From positions 75,077-139,076 of the forward strand of contig JAGTQG010000001.1 of the NCBI GenBank assembly GCA_018396875.1: a stretch of 64,000 nt of DNA. The letters run 5' to 3'. The notes beneath the pieces were generated by a model. It was not told where the DNA came from, ran no database searches, and saw only the letters and a program-made list of their open reading frames with translations. Positions 51,705 through 61,859 of this stretch are shown here, in pieces (the stretch's first letter is position 1; each line of letters begins with the position of its first letter). The position numbers were made by a program, and so were the translations under genes. Source of the DNA: Candidatus Bathyarchaeota archaeon (lineage in GTDB: Archaea; Thermoproteota; Bathyarchaeia; Bathyarchaeales; Bathycorpusculaceae).

Positions 51705-54530
51705 TTACTCCCATTTCCAAACTTTTCGACCCATGAATATTTCTGGAAAAATTAACAGCCCCCAACTGGCTACCCCTGCGACGTAAGCTAAGTCTGTTAA
51801 ACTTAAGCCAGTGAGATGGAACAACTGTTGAGTTATTGGTATGTAGGTTATCCCCAGCGTTAGGGCAACAGAAACCAAATCCGCAAGAACGAAGAACTTG
51901 TTTTCAAAAGCTTTTCTACCCATCCTCCAAACGCTGCGCTTTTCAGAGCGACAGTTCCAGACAACAAACAATTCAAACAGCGCTGCTTGTACAAACGCCG
52001 TTGTGGTAGCCTCTCTATAGGTTAGTTGTCTCGCTACCTCGTCAATGGTTCCGTCTGGGCGAATCCATGGATGTGACGGCCAGATATAATATTCTAGGCA
52101 GAACACTAAGAAAGTGCCAGTTGCTTGAAGTAGAAACGATGCTATTATAAAGGCGCCCATTCCATGGAGAATGCCCTCTTCAGGTTTGCGGGGCGGTCTA
52201 TCCATAACGTCAACATCGGGAGGGTCTGTTGCAAGCGCCACTGCGGGGGCTCCGTCTGTTACAAGGTTTATCCACAGTATCATGGCTGGCAAGAGCGGCA
52301 GCGGGAACATTTCAGGAGAGAATATTCCGCCAAGAATTGCAAAGGTTCCTATGACCAGCAGTTCGTCAAAGTTGCACGCCAAAAGGAAACGCGCATACTT
52401 GCGTATATTATCATATATTACTCTGCCCTGCTCCACAGCCTTAACAATGGTTGCAAAATTATCATCTGTGAGGACTAGGTCAGCTGCCTCTCTTGTGACG
52501 TCTGTTCCGCTTATGCCCATGGCGACGCCTACATCGGCGGCTTTCACTGCTGGCGCATCATTTACGCCGTCACCCGTCATTGCCACTATGTGACCCTTCT
52601 TTTTCAAGGCGTTGACAATTCGAAGTTTATGCTCTGGCGAAACTCTGGCATACACGGTTACTCTTTCAACGATTTCTTCGAATTCTTTGTCGCTCATTTT
52701 GTCCAGTTCAGCACCTGTTAGGACAATATCGCCTTCTTTGTAGATTCCCACCTCTTTTGCAACAGCTATGGCGGTCAGTTTGTGGTCGCCTGTAATCATG
52801 ACTGTTTTTATGCCTGCCTTCTGGCATTTTTTGTTGGCGTCTATGGCTTCTTCTCTCGGTGGGTCTATCATGCCTTGGAGCCCAACAAACACCATTCCAT
52901 TTTCAACTGTTTCGGCATCATACTTTGTAAGGGTTGTTGGCAAGCGCCTATAAGCCATGGCAAGAACTCTTAGGGCGTTTCCAGCAAGCTGCTCGTTAAT
53001 AGCCAGAATCTCTTTTTTCCGTTCCTCCGTGAGCCTCTTTTCTTTTCCACCTTCGAAAATGTGGGTGCACCTTTCTAAGACAACTTCAGGGGCGCCTTTC
53101 ATGTAGGCGTGGATTTCGCCTTTCGGTGTCTTGTGAATTGTAGTCATGCGCTTCCTTTCAGAGGTGAAGGGAATTTCGCTAATACGCGGATAACCATTCT
53201 CTAACGCCTCTTTGCTAAGTCCAGCCTTGGCAGCCGCAACAATTAGGGCGCCTTCTGTTGGGTCGCCGAAGATTTCCCAGCTATTGTTTTGTTCATTTTT
53301 CCTTAAGCTTGCATTATTGCACAAGGCGCCTACTCTCAAAAGCAGTTCAAGACTGCCTTCTGGTTTAACCGCATCCTCACCTATACGAAACTCGCCTTTA
53401 GGCTCGTAGCCAACACCAGCAACTTCGACAAGCTTCCCATCAACATAGACTTGACGAACTGTCATCTCCCCCTTAGTTATTGTTCCAGTTTTATCCGAAC
53501 AAATAACCGTCACCGCTCCAAGACTTTCTGCAGCCGACAACTTCCTGACAATGGCATTGCGTTTTGCAAACTCCCGCGCACCCAGCGCCAGCGCTATAGT
53601 CACTATTGCCGGAAGACCCTCTGGAACAGCGGATATCGCCAAGGATATTGAGGACATGAAGGCTTGGATGAATCCCTCGACTTCAAAGTGCATTTTCATT
53701 ATTACTTCAAAGGCTTCGAGGGCGAAAATTAAGGCACAAACAGCAATCACAACCTTAGCTATCTTGCTTGCAAACCTGTCCAGCTTCTTCTGTAAGGGTG
53801 TTTCTTCTTCCTCAGCTGTTTGCACCATCTCTGCGATTTTTCCAAACTCCGTGTTCATGCCTGTCGCTACAACAACGGCTTTCCCGCGACCATAAACCAC
53901 GTGGGTGGCGGAAAAAACCATGTTGCGCCTCTCGGAAACCGGCGTATCCTCGGGTAAGACCGCTAACTCTTTGTTTACAGGTGTCGACTCACCAGTGAGA
54001 ACAGCCTCGTTTGTCTTAAGCTCCACAACCTCTATCAGACGGGCGTCGGCAGGGACATGATCTCCCTCTTCTAGCGCTAAGATATCTCCGGGCACCACTT
54101 CGCTTGCAGGGATAATGATCTCTTTGCCATCTCTCACCACTCGGGCCTTTGGAGCGGCCAACTTCTTAAGGGCTTCAACTGCCTTTTCCGCTCTATACTC
54201 CTGAACAAAACCTGTCACAGCACACAGGAAAACTATGGCACTTATAGTTATGGTGTCAGCAAAGGCCTCCATGAATTCTCCGCCATGCACCATCTCCCAA
54301 TAGCCTATAACAGCAGAAAACACGGTTGCAGCAAGCAACAACAAGATGAATATGTCTTTAAATTCGTCAAGAAACATATGGAGGGCTGTTCGCCTCTTCA
54401 CCTTTCTAATCTCGTTTGGTCCATACTTCTTGAGCCTTTCAAGAGCCTCAGAAAAAGATAAACCGTTACGACTTACCCCTAACTCGCTTAAAACTTCGTC
54501 AACTTCCATGGCATGCCAAGGCTTTGACAT
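51705..54530 (-). CDS. Calcium-type P-type ATPase (P2A)
   Basis: A 941-residue ion pump with ten helices. The cation-transporter N domain precedes TM1-2. The actuator loop is VLTGESTPVNKE. TM4 carries the SAVPEGLPAIVT site that binds Ca2+. The phosphorylation motif is CSDKTGTITKGEM (Asp near 346). The hinge is TGDGVNDAPAVKAADVGVAMG. It is a SERCA/PMCA-like family member that exports Ca2+ or, in some archaea, other cations. ATG 54530 is chosen with GGAGAT upstream. It is in the same orientation as the pyrophosphatase gene. Confidence 0.94.
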   Translation of the reverse strand: MSKPWHAMEVDEVLSELGVSRNGLSFSEALERLKKYGPNEIRKVKRRTALHMFLDEFKDIFILLLLAATVFSAVIGYWEMVHGGEFMEAFADTITISAIVFLCAVTGFVQEYRAEKAVEALKKLAAPKARVVRDGKEIIIPASEVVPGDILALEEGDHVPADARLIEVVELKTNEAVLTGESTPVNKELAVLPEDTPVSERRNMVFSATHVVYGRGKAVVVATGMNTEFGKIAEMVQTAEEEETPLQKKLDRFASKIAKVVIAVCALIFALEAFEVIMKMHFEVEGFIQAFMSSISLAISAVPEGLPAIVTIALALGAREFAKRNAIVRKLSAAESLGAVTVICSDKTGTITKGEMTVRQVYVDGKLVEVAGVGYEPKGEFRIGEDAVKPEGSLELLLRVGALCNNASLRKNEQNNSWEIFGDPTEGALIVAAAKAGLSKEALENGYPRISEIPFTSERKRMTTIHKTPKGEIHAYMKGAPEVVLERCTHIFEGGKEKRLTEERKKEILAINEQLAGNALRVLAMAYRRLPTTLTKYDAETVENGMVFVGLQGMIDPPREEAIDANKKCQKAGIKTVMITGDHKLTAIAVAKEVGIYKEGDIVLTGAELDKMSDKEFEEIVERVTVYARVSPEHKLRIVNALKKKGHIVAMTGDGVNDAPAVKAADVGVAMGISGTDVTREAADLVLTDDNFATIVKAVEQGRVIYDNIRKYARFLLACNFDELLVIGTFAILGGIFSPEMFPLPLLPAMILWINLVTDGAPAVALATDPPDVDVMDRPPRKPEEGILHGMGAFIIASFLLQATGTFLVFCLEYYIWPSHPWIRPDGTIDEVARQLTYREATTTAFVQAALFELFVVWNCRSEKRSVWRMGRKAFENKFFVLADLVSVALTLGITYIPITQQLFHLTGLSLTDLAYVAGVASWGLLIFPEIFMGRKVWKWE

Positions 54531-54633
54531 ATAAATCTCCTTTGTTAGACTTGTAAAGATTAAAAGATTCATGCTACAACTTGTTTATAAAATTCTCTAT
54601 GCATAGAACTTTCTGCAAAATAAAAAAGGGAAA

Positions 54634-56697
54634 CTAAGCAATTAGCAAAAGAATTAATGGAGCAAAAACTTCAGCTACCAGAGACATTACAGTAATCATG
54701 GTGTTCAACGAAGGCCCTGCTGTGTCCTTGAATGGATCTCCAACAGTGTCGCCTGTAACAGCAGCCTTATGAGCCTCTGATCCTTTCCCACCATAAGCTC
54801 CGGCCTCGATATATTTTTTGGCGTTGTCCCATAAGCCGCCAGCGTTAGCCATAAACAAAGCGAAAATTATGCCAGTCACAATGCTTCCCGCTAAAAAGCC
54901 GGCCAGGGCTTCCTTGCCAAGCACTATCATGGTTAGGATCGGAACTATTATGGCTAAGAGGCATGGCAGCATAAGCTCTTTAAGCGCGCCTTTGGTGGCA
55001 ATATCCACACATTTAGCGTAGTCCGGTTTTGCCTTGCCCTCCATCAATCCCGGAATTTCCTTGAACTGACGTCTAACCTCCTCAACCATTCTTTCAGCGT
55101 TTCTTCCCACAGCTAAGATCAGCAACGCCGAAAGCAGCGGGGGCATCATGCCACCCAAGAAAACGCCAGCCACAATTTTTGGATCCATCAAGTTAAGGAT
55201 CAGTTCCGTGCCAAGAAAGTGTTCGACCAACTCTTTATAGGCGCCGAAAAGTGCCAGCACTGTTAGGGCTGCAGCGCCTATGGCGAACCCCTTTGTTATA
55301 GCCTTCGTGGTGTTGCCAGCAGCATCAAGTCTATCCGCAACCTCAATAACCTCCTCGCCTAACCCTGACTGCTCAGCAATGCCCTTCGCGTTGTCCGACA
55401 CTGGCCCATAGGCGTCAGCCGATATTGTCATCCCAACGGTTGCAAGCATACCCACAGCTGCTATGGCGATTCCATAAACAGCATTTATATTAAATGTCTC
55501 AGCCAAATACCAAGCAGCAATTGTGGCGGCACAAATGCCAATTACAGGCGGAACAATGCTAACAACGCCATAGGAGAACCCTGTAAGAATGTTTATTGCC
55601 GCGCCAGTTGTTGAAGCCTTTGCCACTTTCTGAGCCGGCATTCTGTCAATAGAAGTGAAATAATCAGAAGTTATCCCTATCACTACTCCGGCAACCAACC
55701 CAGCGACGGTAGGCAAAAACACTCCAAGCCACTGATCCTCCGGTAGTCCCGAGAAACGGGTAACAACGAATAGGAAGACAGCGAAAATTATCCATGTAGC
55801 GAAGGATCCTCTGTTAAGGGCTGCACCCGGGTTGCCTTTTATGCTCAACTTAACAACAAAAGCGCCTATTATCGAAGCAAAAAGTCCAACAGCCGCGATT
55901 AAAAGTGGCAACGCTACGAGGGCAGGCGCGCCTGCTGTTGCGCCGATTATCATGGCAGCTACGATGCTAGCAATGTATGAGTCTATTAGGTCAGCACCCA
56001 TGCCAGCCACATCGCCTACATTGTCGCCAACGTTATCAGCAATCACAGCGGGATTCCGAGGATCATCCTCAGGGATTCCAAGCTCAACCTTCCCTACAAG
56101 ATCTGCACTGATGTCAGCTGTTTTTGTGTATATGCCTCCGCCAGCCTTCGCGAAGAGGGCTAAGGCACTAGCTCCAAAACTGAAACCTAAGACAACGTTG
56201 GCTGCGTTAACTTCACTCCACCCCAAAACAACGTTAAAAACGTAATAGAGCAGACTTATTCCTAGAAGGGCTAAACCAACAATGAATAAGCCCATAACAG
56301 CCCCACCGTAGAAAGCCACCGGAAACGCTTTCTTCAGCCCCTGTTTTGCAGCATTCGCTGTCCTAACGTTTGCCTCGACAGCAGCCATCATTCCAACGTA
56401 TGCGGCAATCGTTGTGCAGATAGAACCGAAAACGTAGGCAACAGCCATGCTCAGCCCAAACACGGCATTTTCGTAAAACGTGTATAGCACTCCTAAAACC
56501 GCAGCCATCACAACTACGAAAACAGCCAACGTCATGTTCTGTCTCCGAAGATACGCTTTTGCGCCTTCCTTTATGGCGCCAGCAATTTCCCGCATCCTTT
56601 CAGTGCCAGCATCCTGGCTAGTCACATATCTATACAAATAACTGGCCAAGCCCACAGCAGCCAAGCCTGCTATTGGTGTGATATAAAACCACTCCAT
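54634..56697 (-). CDS. hppA: Membrane-bound proton-pumping pyrophosphatase
   Basis: A 687-residue, 16-helix pyrophosphatase that couples PPi hydrolysis to H+ transfer. PPi-binding motifs are [21 protein letters not shown] (about 205) and the late [16 protein letters not shown]. The K+-dependence marker reads [10 protein letters not shown] (about 462-470): Lys and Thr at the two positions that are Ala and Gly in K+-dependent enzymes, so it should not need K+. It recovers energy from biosynthetic PPi. Confidence 0.96.
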   Translation of the reverse strand: MEWFYITPIAGLAAVGLASYLYRYVTSQDAGTERMREIAGAIKEGAKAYLRRQNMTLAVFVVVMAAVLGVLYTFYENAVFGLSMAVAYVFGSICTTIAAYVGMMAAVEANVRTANAAKQGLKKAFPVAFYGGAVMGLFIVGLALLGISLLYYVFNVVLGWSEVNAANVVLGFSFGASALALFAKAGGGIYTKTADISADLVGKVELGIPEDDPRNPAVIADNVGDNVGDVAGMGADLIDSYIASIVAAMIIGATAGAPALVALPLLIAAVGLFASIIGAFVVKLSIKGNPGAALNRGSFATWIIFAVFLFVVTRFSGLPEDQWLGVFLPTVAGLVAGVVIGITSDYFTSIDRMPAQKVAKASTTGAAINILTGFSYGVVSIVPPVIGICAATIAAWYLAETFNINAVYGIAIAAVGMLATVGMTISADAYGPVSDNAKGIAEQSGLGEEVIEVADRLDAAGNTTKAITKGFAIGAAALTVLALFGAYKELVEHFLGTELILNLMDPKIVAGVFLGGMMPPLLSALLILAVGRNAERMVEEVRRQFKEIPGLMEGKAKPDYAKCVDIATKGALKELMLPCLLAIIVPILTMIVLGKEALAGFLAGSIVTGIIFALFMANAGGLWDNAKKYIEAGAYGGKGSEAHKAAVTGDTVGDPFKDTAGPSLNTMITVMSLVAEVFAPLILLLIA

Positions 56698-56858
56698 TGC
56701 AAACGCTCTCCAGTTTCGTCCTTACAAACCGTCTGAAATTAATCCACCTCCATATAAAGTCTGCTGTACTAACGTAAAGGAAAGCATAATCACTTCTTGA
56801 CTTTTCTACAAAAGAGTTAATTTGCAGATTCATCCTAACACGCTTAGCGTGGTGTATC

Positions 56859-58013
56859 TTGTTGACCTCTGAAAGGGCTGTCAGCTTGTTATCGAAACTT
56901 GTATCGATAGACACCACGTCCACGGAAAGGAAAAACTTTGAGAAAATGGCAGACATTCTCGTAGAAGAATCCCAAAGAATGAATTTAACCGCCGAGAAAA
57001 GGACCGACAAAAGAGGAATTCCACATGTTCTAGTATCTGTTCCAGGAGCACCGAAGAAGGCAAAGAAAGTTATCTTTGTAACTCATTATGACATTGTTCC
57101 GGCTGGCGAAGGATGGGACTTTGACCCTTTCAAACCTTTTGTGAGGGATGGCAAGCTTTACGGAAGGGGGGCGGCTGATAACAAGTCAAACATTGTGGCA
57201 GCGCTCGTGGCATTTCATGAAGTTTTAGAGGAAAACCTACAGTTAAAAGTAAATCCCGTCTTAGCTGTAGCAGGCGGTGAGGAAACGGGTGAATCTGAAG
57301 GCTTCTTCAAGACATTAGAGGGAGACTTAGCTGTTATACTCGACGTAGGCTGCGAGTCAATTTCCATTGGTGCTTCTGGATCGGTACGTTTAGTGGTTAA
57401 AGTGTTTGGACAGCAAGCACATTCCGCATATCCCTATAAGGGGGTGAACGCCATCTATGAGGCGGTAAAAGTAATCGAATTCATAAAGAGAAAGGCGGAG
57501 GAATTTGAGAAAACTGTTCTTTCAAAATTTCCAGCACCAACGCACTACGAGAGACTCCCTAGACGAATGAGTGCCACAATGGTAAGCGGTGGCGTTGCCG
57601 CCAACATAATTCCAGGCGAGTGCAACATAACCGTTGATGTTAGAACAATCCCAGAAGAAAATGCGAAAGAAGTTGCCAAAGAAGTTGGAGACATGCTAGA
57701 ACATTTTGCGAAGGAAAACAAGCTGAACATGATGGTTGAAGTTAAGTCTTTTTCAAACGGTTGGTATACAGCTGATGAAAAAGTTGTAAACACCGTTAGA
57801 AAAGTAGCTGAAGAGGTTGTTGGAAAGCCTTTAAAAGTAAGTGTTGAGCTCGGTGGAACGGATGGAAGATACCTCATTGAAAGAATGCCAGTAGTTCAAT
57901 TTGGCACTTTAAGGGAAGACACAAACTTTCACGGCATAAACGAGTTTGTGTACCTAACGGACTTGATGATTGTGAAAAGTTTCGTTAAAAGATTGTTAGC
58001 TACCGAGCTCTGA
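56859..58013 (+). CDS. M20-family metallopeptidase / deacylase
   Basis: A 384-residue zinc enzyme of the ArgE/DapE/carboxypeptidase G2 type. Metal ligands are in THYDIVPAG, GRGAADNKSNIVAAL, AGGEETGESEGF and the closing GTDGRYL / TNFHGINE. The lid domain lies at about 175-290. The substrate may be an N-acyl amino acid or a dipeptide. It precedes threonine synthase by 19 bases and may be co-transcribed. A short hairpin, CACGC-TTA-GCGTG (56839-56851), is in its leader. Confidence 0.9.
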   Translation: MLTSERAVSLLSKLVSIDTTSTERKNFEKMADILVEESQRMNLTAEKRTDKRGIPHVLVSVPGAPKKAKKVIFVTHYDIVPAGEGWDFDPFKPFVRDGKLYGRGAADNKSNIVAALVAFHEVLEENLQLKVNPVLAVAGGEETGESEGFFKTLEGDLAVILDVGCESISIGASGSVRLVVKVFGQQAHSAYPYKGVNAIYEAVKVIEFIKRKAEEFEKTVLSKFPAPTHYERLPRRMSATMVSGGVAANIIPGECNITVDVRTIPEENAKEVAKEVGDMLEHFAKENKLNMMVEVKSFSNGWYTADEKVVNTVRKVAEEVVGKPLKVSVELGGTDGRYLIERMPVVQFGTLREDTNFHGINEFVYLTDLMIVKSFVKRLLATEL

Positions 58014-58032
58014 CCAGGAGAGGAAACCAGAA

Positions 58033-59220
58033 ATGTATGTTACAAGTGTTAAATGCAGCAAATGCGAACAAGAGTATTCGCCACACAACCTTTTAACAGT
58101 TTGCAAGGACTGTGGAGGCGCATTGCTATTCCAATACCACCTAGACAAAGTAGCTGAAGCCATCTCCAAAGAGACTTTAAGGTATAGGGAGTCAACGTTT
58201 TGGAAATTCAAAGAACTTCTCCCAATAACCTCGCCAAAAAATATTGTATCCCTTGGGGAGCCTTACACACCGTTGCTAAAACTTCCAAAGAGCCTTGTTA
58301 AGCCTTTCAAAAACGTGTACGCTAAGGATGAAGGCCGACTCCCGACGGGAACCTTTAAGGCTAGAGGTATGGCTGTTACGGTTTCAAAACTTAAAGAGCT
58401 AGGCGTAAAACGTTTGGCGATACCTTCAGCTGGAAATGCGGCTGCAGCTCTAGCGGCTTACGGAGCAAGGGCAGGCATGGAAGTTCACGCTTTCATACCG
58501 AAGGATGCTCCAGAAACCACTATAAAGGAATGCTTTTTTCTGGGGGCAAAAGTGCACCTTGTTGACGGTTTAATCAGCAATGCCGCTGCATTAATGAACA
58601 AACTTAAAGACCAACACGGCTGGTTTGACGCTTCAACAAACAAACAGCCCTACAGGTTTGAGGGCTACAAGGCTATGGCTTTTGAAATAGCTGAACAATA
58701 CAATTGGAAACCACCCGACGCCATAATCTTTCCAACCGGTGGAGGAGAAGGCGTAATAGGACTATGGAAAGGATTCAAAGAACTTGTTGAACTCGGATGG
58801 ATAAACGAAACGCCCCGTATAATAATTGCACAATCCACTGGATGCGCTCCGCTGGTGGAAGCCTTCCATAAAAGGGCAAATGAATTAGTGAAACCTTGGC
58901 CAAACGCCCAAACAATAGCTGCTGGTCTCCGAGTTCCAAGCCCATACGCAAGTTATCTGACACTTAGGGCTATAAGAGAGACTAACGGAAACGCCATAGC
59001 AGTAAGCGACGAAGAAATTATTCAATCCATGAAGAGCCTTCTTAAGAGCGGCGTATATGCGTGCCCCGAGGCCGCTGCAACCCTAGCAGCATTAAACAAA
59101 AGCGTAGAATACAATGTTTTCGATCCGGATGAAAGAATACTGCTTTGCTTGACTGGCACAGTTATGAAAAATTTTGATTTACTAACAGTGAACAAAGATA
59201 AACTTTCCAGCAACCACTAG
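58033..59220 (+). CDS. thrC: Threonine synthase
   Basis: PLP enzyme that makes threonine from phosphohomoserine. An N-terminal zinc ribbon (CSKCEQEY and CKDCGGALL) precedes the fold-type II catalytic domain. The PLP lysine is in GTFKARGMA (about 118). Other conserved parts are IPSAGNAAAALAAYGA, the phosphate loop PTGGGEGVIGLWKG and LTGTVMKN near the end. Its 395 residues fit thermophilic threonine synthases. tRNA-Ser lies convergent after it. Confidence 0.93.
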   Translation: MYVTSVKCSKCEQEYSPHNLLTVCKDCGGALLFQYHLDKVAEAISKETLRYRESTFWKFKELLPITSPKNIVSLGEPYTPLLKLPKSLVKPFKNVYAKDEGRLPTGTFKARGMAVTVSKLKELGVKRLAIPSAGNAAAALAAYGARAGMEVHAFIPKDAPETTIKECFFLGAKVHLVDGLISNAAALMNKLKDQHGWFDASTNKQPYRFEGYKAMAFEIAEQYNWKPPDAIIFPTGGGEGVIGLWKGFKELVELGWINETPRIIIAQSTGCAPLVEAFHKRANELVKPWPNAQTIAAGLRVPSPYASYLTLRAIRETNGNAIAVSDEEIIQSMKSLLKSGVYACPEAAATLAALNKSVEYNVFDPDERILLCLTGTVMKNFDLLTVNKDKLSSNH

Positions 59221-59231
59221 CCCTAAATTGG

Positions 59232-59348
59232 CGCCGGGGAGGGGATTTGAACCCCTGCGAGCCCGAAGGCCCACTGGCTTACTTGTCAAGGCCCCATTTG
59301 GCGTTTAAGATCTCGAGGCCAGCGCGTTGACCACTCCGCCACCCCGGC
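59232..59348 (-). tRNA. tRNA-Ser (anticodon CGA) with an anticodon-loop intron
   Basis: A 117-nt gene on the minus strand. The acceptor GCCGGGG pairs with CCCCGGC and the discriminator is G, as expected for Ser. The anticodon stem is CTGGC / GCCAG with anticodon CGA at plus-strand 59313-59315. A long variable arm and T arm (CAGGGGTTCAAATCCCCT region) complete it. A 32-nt intron (plus 59280-59311) interrupts the loop after position 37. No CCA is encoded. Confidence 0.94.
59280..59311 (-). other. Intron of tRNA-Ser at the canonical position 37/38
   Basis: The anticodon region CTCG can pair with CAAG just ahead of the three-base TAA bulge, with one C-A mismatch in the four-base central helix. 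Cutting after bulge base two gives the expected exon ends. The helix is imperfect, so the site is relaxed. Confidence 0.75.
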
Positions 59349-59384
59349 CCAAAGCCTTAAAGAACTTGTTCGATTCTAAAAGGG

Positions 59385-60185
59385 TTATGTTATAAGTGAT
59401 GGATAAAGCCATCTTTTGCCTTTTGCGCGTTTCTGCTCATCCCATTCGTGAAGGATTTTGACTGCTTCGTTAGCAACTTTTATGGCGTTTTCTTCACCAG
59501 CACCGGGTTTAAATTCGCCGGTGCATCTGTTTGCATAGACGGCACATATGGCTCCGGCCCTTAAACCGTAAAGGTTTGCCAGCGTGAACAGTGTTGCAGT
59601 CTCCATTTCAAAGTTGAGCACGCCTGCCTTCTGTAAGACTGGCAGAATATGGCTTGTTTGGGTTTTTGTTGGACGGTTTTGTCCAGCATAGAAGTCGGAG
59701 GTTGTGGCGGTTATGCCCACGTGATAGTTGCATATGCCTAAAGCCTCAGCTGCCTCAACAAGGGCTAGTAAAACTTCAGGGTTGGCTACGGCCGGATATT
59801 CGGGCATTACATAGCAGTTGCTTGTACCGTCGAGGCGAACGGCCGCGGAGGAAATGATCAAATCGCCACACGCAATGCTCTCCTGTATTGCTCCGGAACT
59901 TCCCACGCGGATAAACGTGTGTACACCTATGGCTGACGCTTCGTTAACAACTATAGACATGCAGGCTGGGCCGATTCCGCTGGACAAAGCGGATAAAGGA
60001 ACGCCTTTATAAGTGCCCGTTGCACTCCGGAATTCACGGTGGCATGAAACTTCTCTGGCAGAATCCCAGAATTTCGCTATTTTAGGAACACGATCCGGGT
60101 CTCCTGGAACTAAAAGGTACTCGGCTAGATCACCCTTTTTGCAGGCAATATGGTATTGCTTTTCATCCGTGTTTGTCCAATGCAA
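59385..60185 (-). CDS. udp: Uridine/nucleoside phosphorylase family protein
   Basis: A 266-residue phosphorylase. The phosphate loop is LLVPGDPDRVPKIA, the second site TFIRVGSSGAIQES, and the ribose/base site NFEMETATLFTLA with the MET-Glu ribose ligand. It splits uridine or another nucleoside to base and ribose 1-phosphate, a step of archaeal pentose-bisphosphate salvage. The assignment to uridine over purine substrates is likely but not certain. It follows the AbrB-PhoU gene by 15 bases on the same strand. Confidence 0.9.
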   Translation of the reverse strand: MHWTNTDEKQYHIACKKGDLAEYLLVPGDPDRVPKIAKFWDSAREVSCHREFRSATGTYKGVPLSALSSGIGPACMSIVVNEASAIGVHTFIRVGSSGAIQESIACGDLIISSAAVRLDGTSNCYVMPEYPAVANPEVLLALVEAAEALGICNYHVGITATTSDFYAGQNRPTKTQTSHILPVLQKAGVLNFEMETATLFTLANLYGLRAGAICAVYANRCTGEFKPGAGEENAIKVANEAVKILHEWDEQKRAKGKRWLYPSLIT

Positions 60186-60200
60186 TGACTTCCACCAGCT

Positions 60201-61190
60201 TTAGGGTTTTCTGGATTTTGGCGTAACTAAGTCGGCGATGTCCACACTGTGTTCGTATATCTGCTGCAATGTTGAAACCGCGGCTAGTATGTATGGCATG
60301 GCTTCAAGGCTTTGTTCTTTAACGCTTTTCTCTAGAGCCCCTAAAGTTTTCTCCACTTGTGGTCTCATGTTTCGAACTTCTTCAGCTAAGGCAATGTCGC
60401 CTTCAAGGAATGATTTTAAAGCGTTTTCGTGTGCTCCATAAACCATAACGTGAAACTCGACTATCAATTTTTTAAGGGCTTCAGTAAGCTTTGTGCCCTT
60501 CAAGTCCAAAACTTTGAAAGCTGTCCGTACACATTCATCTCCTATTGTCTCAACGAGGCTGGCAGTTAAGCGGTAGTCAAGACATTCAATGGGCTGCAAG
60601 CCTAACTTCTCGCTTAAACTTGGGTTTTGGATTATGGTTCGCAGAATCCTAACAAGCAGAAAATAGAGCCTGTTAACTTCTTCATCCCTTGCAATAACAC
60701 TTCTCGCCATGTGAACATCACCATTCACCAATGCATTGACAACGTCTCTATGCATACCAGCAACAGTCGCGTACCCACGTCGAAGAATCTTTTCGGGAGG
60801 AAAACTCGTCGGTTCAAGGAGACATTGTAAAACAATTTTTGAATAGTCTTCCTCAACGATCTCCAAACCAATCAAACGGCTAACTGTTTTTTTAACGATT
60901 TCCCGCGTCTCAAAGCTAATACTTTCCTTAGCTTCAACCCGTATTATGTCAAAACCTAGTAAATACTTGCCAATAATTTCACGACTCAAATATGGTCCAG
61001 GCTCTAAGACAACCACACGAGAGGGAGGAGCAGCACCATATTCTGGATCTATTAGGAGTTTACCGTCGCTTGTCTCGTCTATAGCCACCACTGAACCCCT
61101 TTTCAAACCATAACGTTCAGCCCACTCCTTTGGCAAGCAAACGAAAAATGTGCCACTTGGTGTCCGCTGTATTCTACGAATCACACCCAT
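60201..61190 (-). CDS. AbrB-like/PhoU fusion regulator
   Basis: A 329-residue protein. The N-terminal SpoVT-AbrB swapped-hairpin domain is GVIRRIQRTPSGTFFVCLPKEWAERYGLKRGS. The rest (about 110-320) is two PhoU helical bundles with DEEVNRLYFLLVRILRTII and SLVETIGDECVRTAFKVLD. This archaeal architecture is thought to regulate phosphate uptake, but no transporter gene is adjacent. ATG at 61190 is preceded by GGTTTGAATG. Confidence 0.9.
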   Translation of the reverse strand: MGVIRRIQRTPSGTFFVCLPKEWAERYGLKRGSVVAIDETSDGKLLIDPEYGAAPPSRVVVLEPGPYLSREIIGKYLLGFDIIRVEAKESISFETREIVKKTVSRLIGLEIVEEDYSKIVLQCLLEPTSFPPEKILRRGYATVAGMHRDVVNALVNGDVHMARSVIARDEEVNRLYFLLVRILRTIIQNPSLSEKLGLQPIECLDYRLTASLVETIGDECVRTAFKVLDLKGTKLTEALKKLIVEFHVMVYGAHENALKSFLEGDIALAEEVRNMRPQVEKTLGALEKSVKEQSLEAMPYILAAVSTLQQIYEHSVDIADLVTPKSRKP

Positions 61191-61262
61191 TCAAACCACC
61201 AACAAGGTTTGAGCATGTTAATAAATTTAAAACAAAAACAGATTATATAAACTTGAGTGTAA

Positions 61263-61859
61263 GTGTTGAAATTGGAAAGCAAAGGTATAATCGGTATAGA
61301 CTTAGCAGGTAAGGAGAAAAACCCAACAGGTCTTGCAATTCTGAAACATAAAAAAGTTGAAACTCGCCTAGTTTACACGGACAAGGAAATTCTCGATGCT
61401 GTGAGAGTTACTGAACCATCAATCGCAGCAATAGACGCCCCACTTAAACTCCCAAAAAAAGGAATCCTACGCAAAGGAGACTTTGAACTTATCAAAAAAG
61501 GCTATCGCGTCTTTCCACCGGGCTTGCCAGCTATGAAAACGCTCACACTGCGAGCTATAAGGCTAAATAGGTTAATAACAAAAAGCGGAGTAAGAACAAT
61601 AGAAGTGCATCCCACATCAACCAGAAAGGCGCTAAGTATGCCAACAAAAAACTGGGAGGACATCCAAGAAATCTTCAAAAAAATAGGTTTAAGTGGGACG
61701 ATAGAAGAGCGTACACTAACCCATCATGAACTGGATGCCATCACGGCTGCGCTCACCGCGCACCTTTACTTGCAAGGCCTCACAGAAAATTTCGGCGACA
61801 GCAGAGAAGGCCTTATCATAGTTCCAAAAAGGCTTAATTGGCAGGAAATAAGGCTATGA
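61263..61859 (+). CDS. DUF429 (predicted RNase H-fold) protein
   Basis: A 198-residue protein of DUF429, predicted to share the RNase H-like fold. The first strand is IIGIDLAGKEKNPTGLAIL with an Asp. The second strand is SIAAIDAPLKLPKKG with another Asp, and HHELDAITAALTAHLYL has a third. These three acids could bind metal. The function is unestablished. Its TGA overlaps the ATG of the PolD small subunit gene (ATGA), so they are translationally coupled. The start is TTG 61263 or nearby. Confidence 0.8.
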   Translation: MLKLESKGIIGIDLAGKEKNPTGLAILKHKKVETRLVYTDKEILDAVRVTEPSIAAIDAPLKLPKKGILRKGDFELIKKGYRVFPPGLPAMKTLTLRAIRLNRLITKSGVRTIEVHPTSTRKALSMPTKNWEDIQEIFKKIGLSGTIEERTLTHHELDAITAALTAHLYLQGLTENFGDSREGLIIVPKRLNWQEIRL

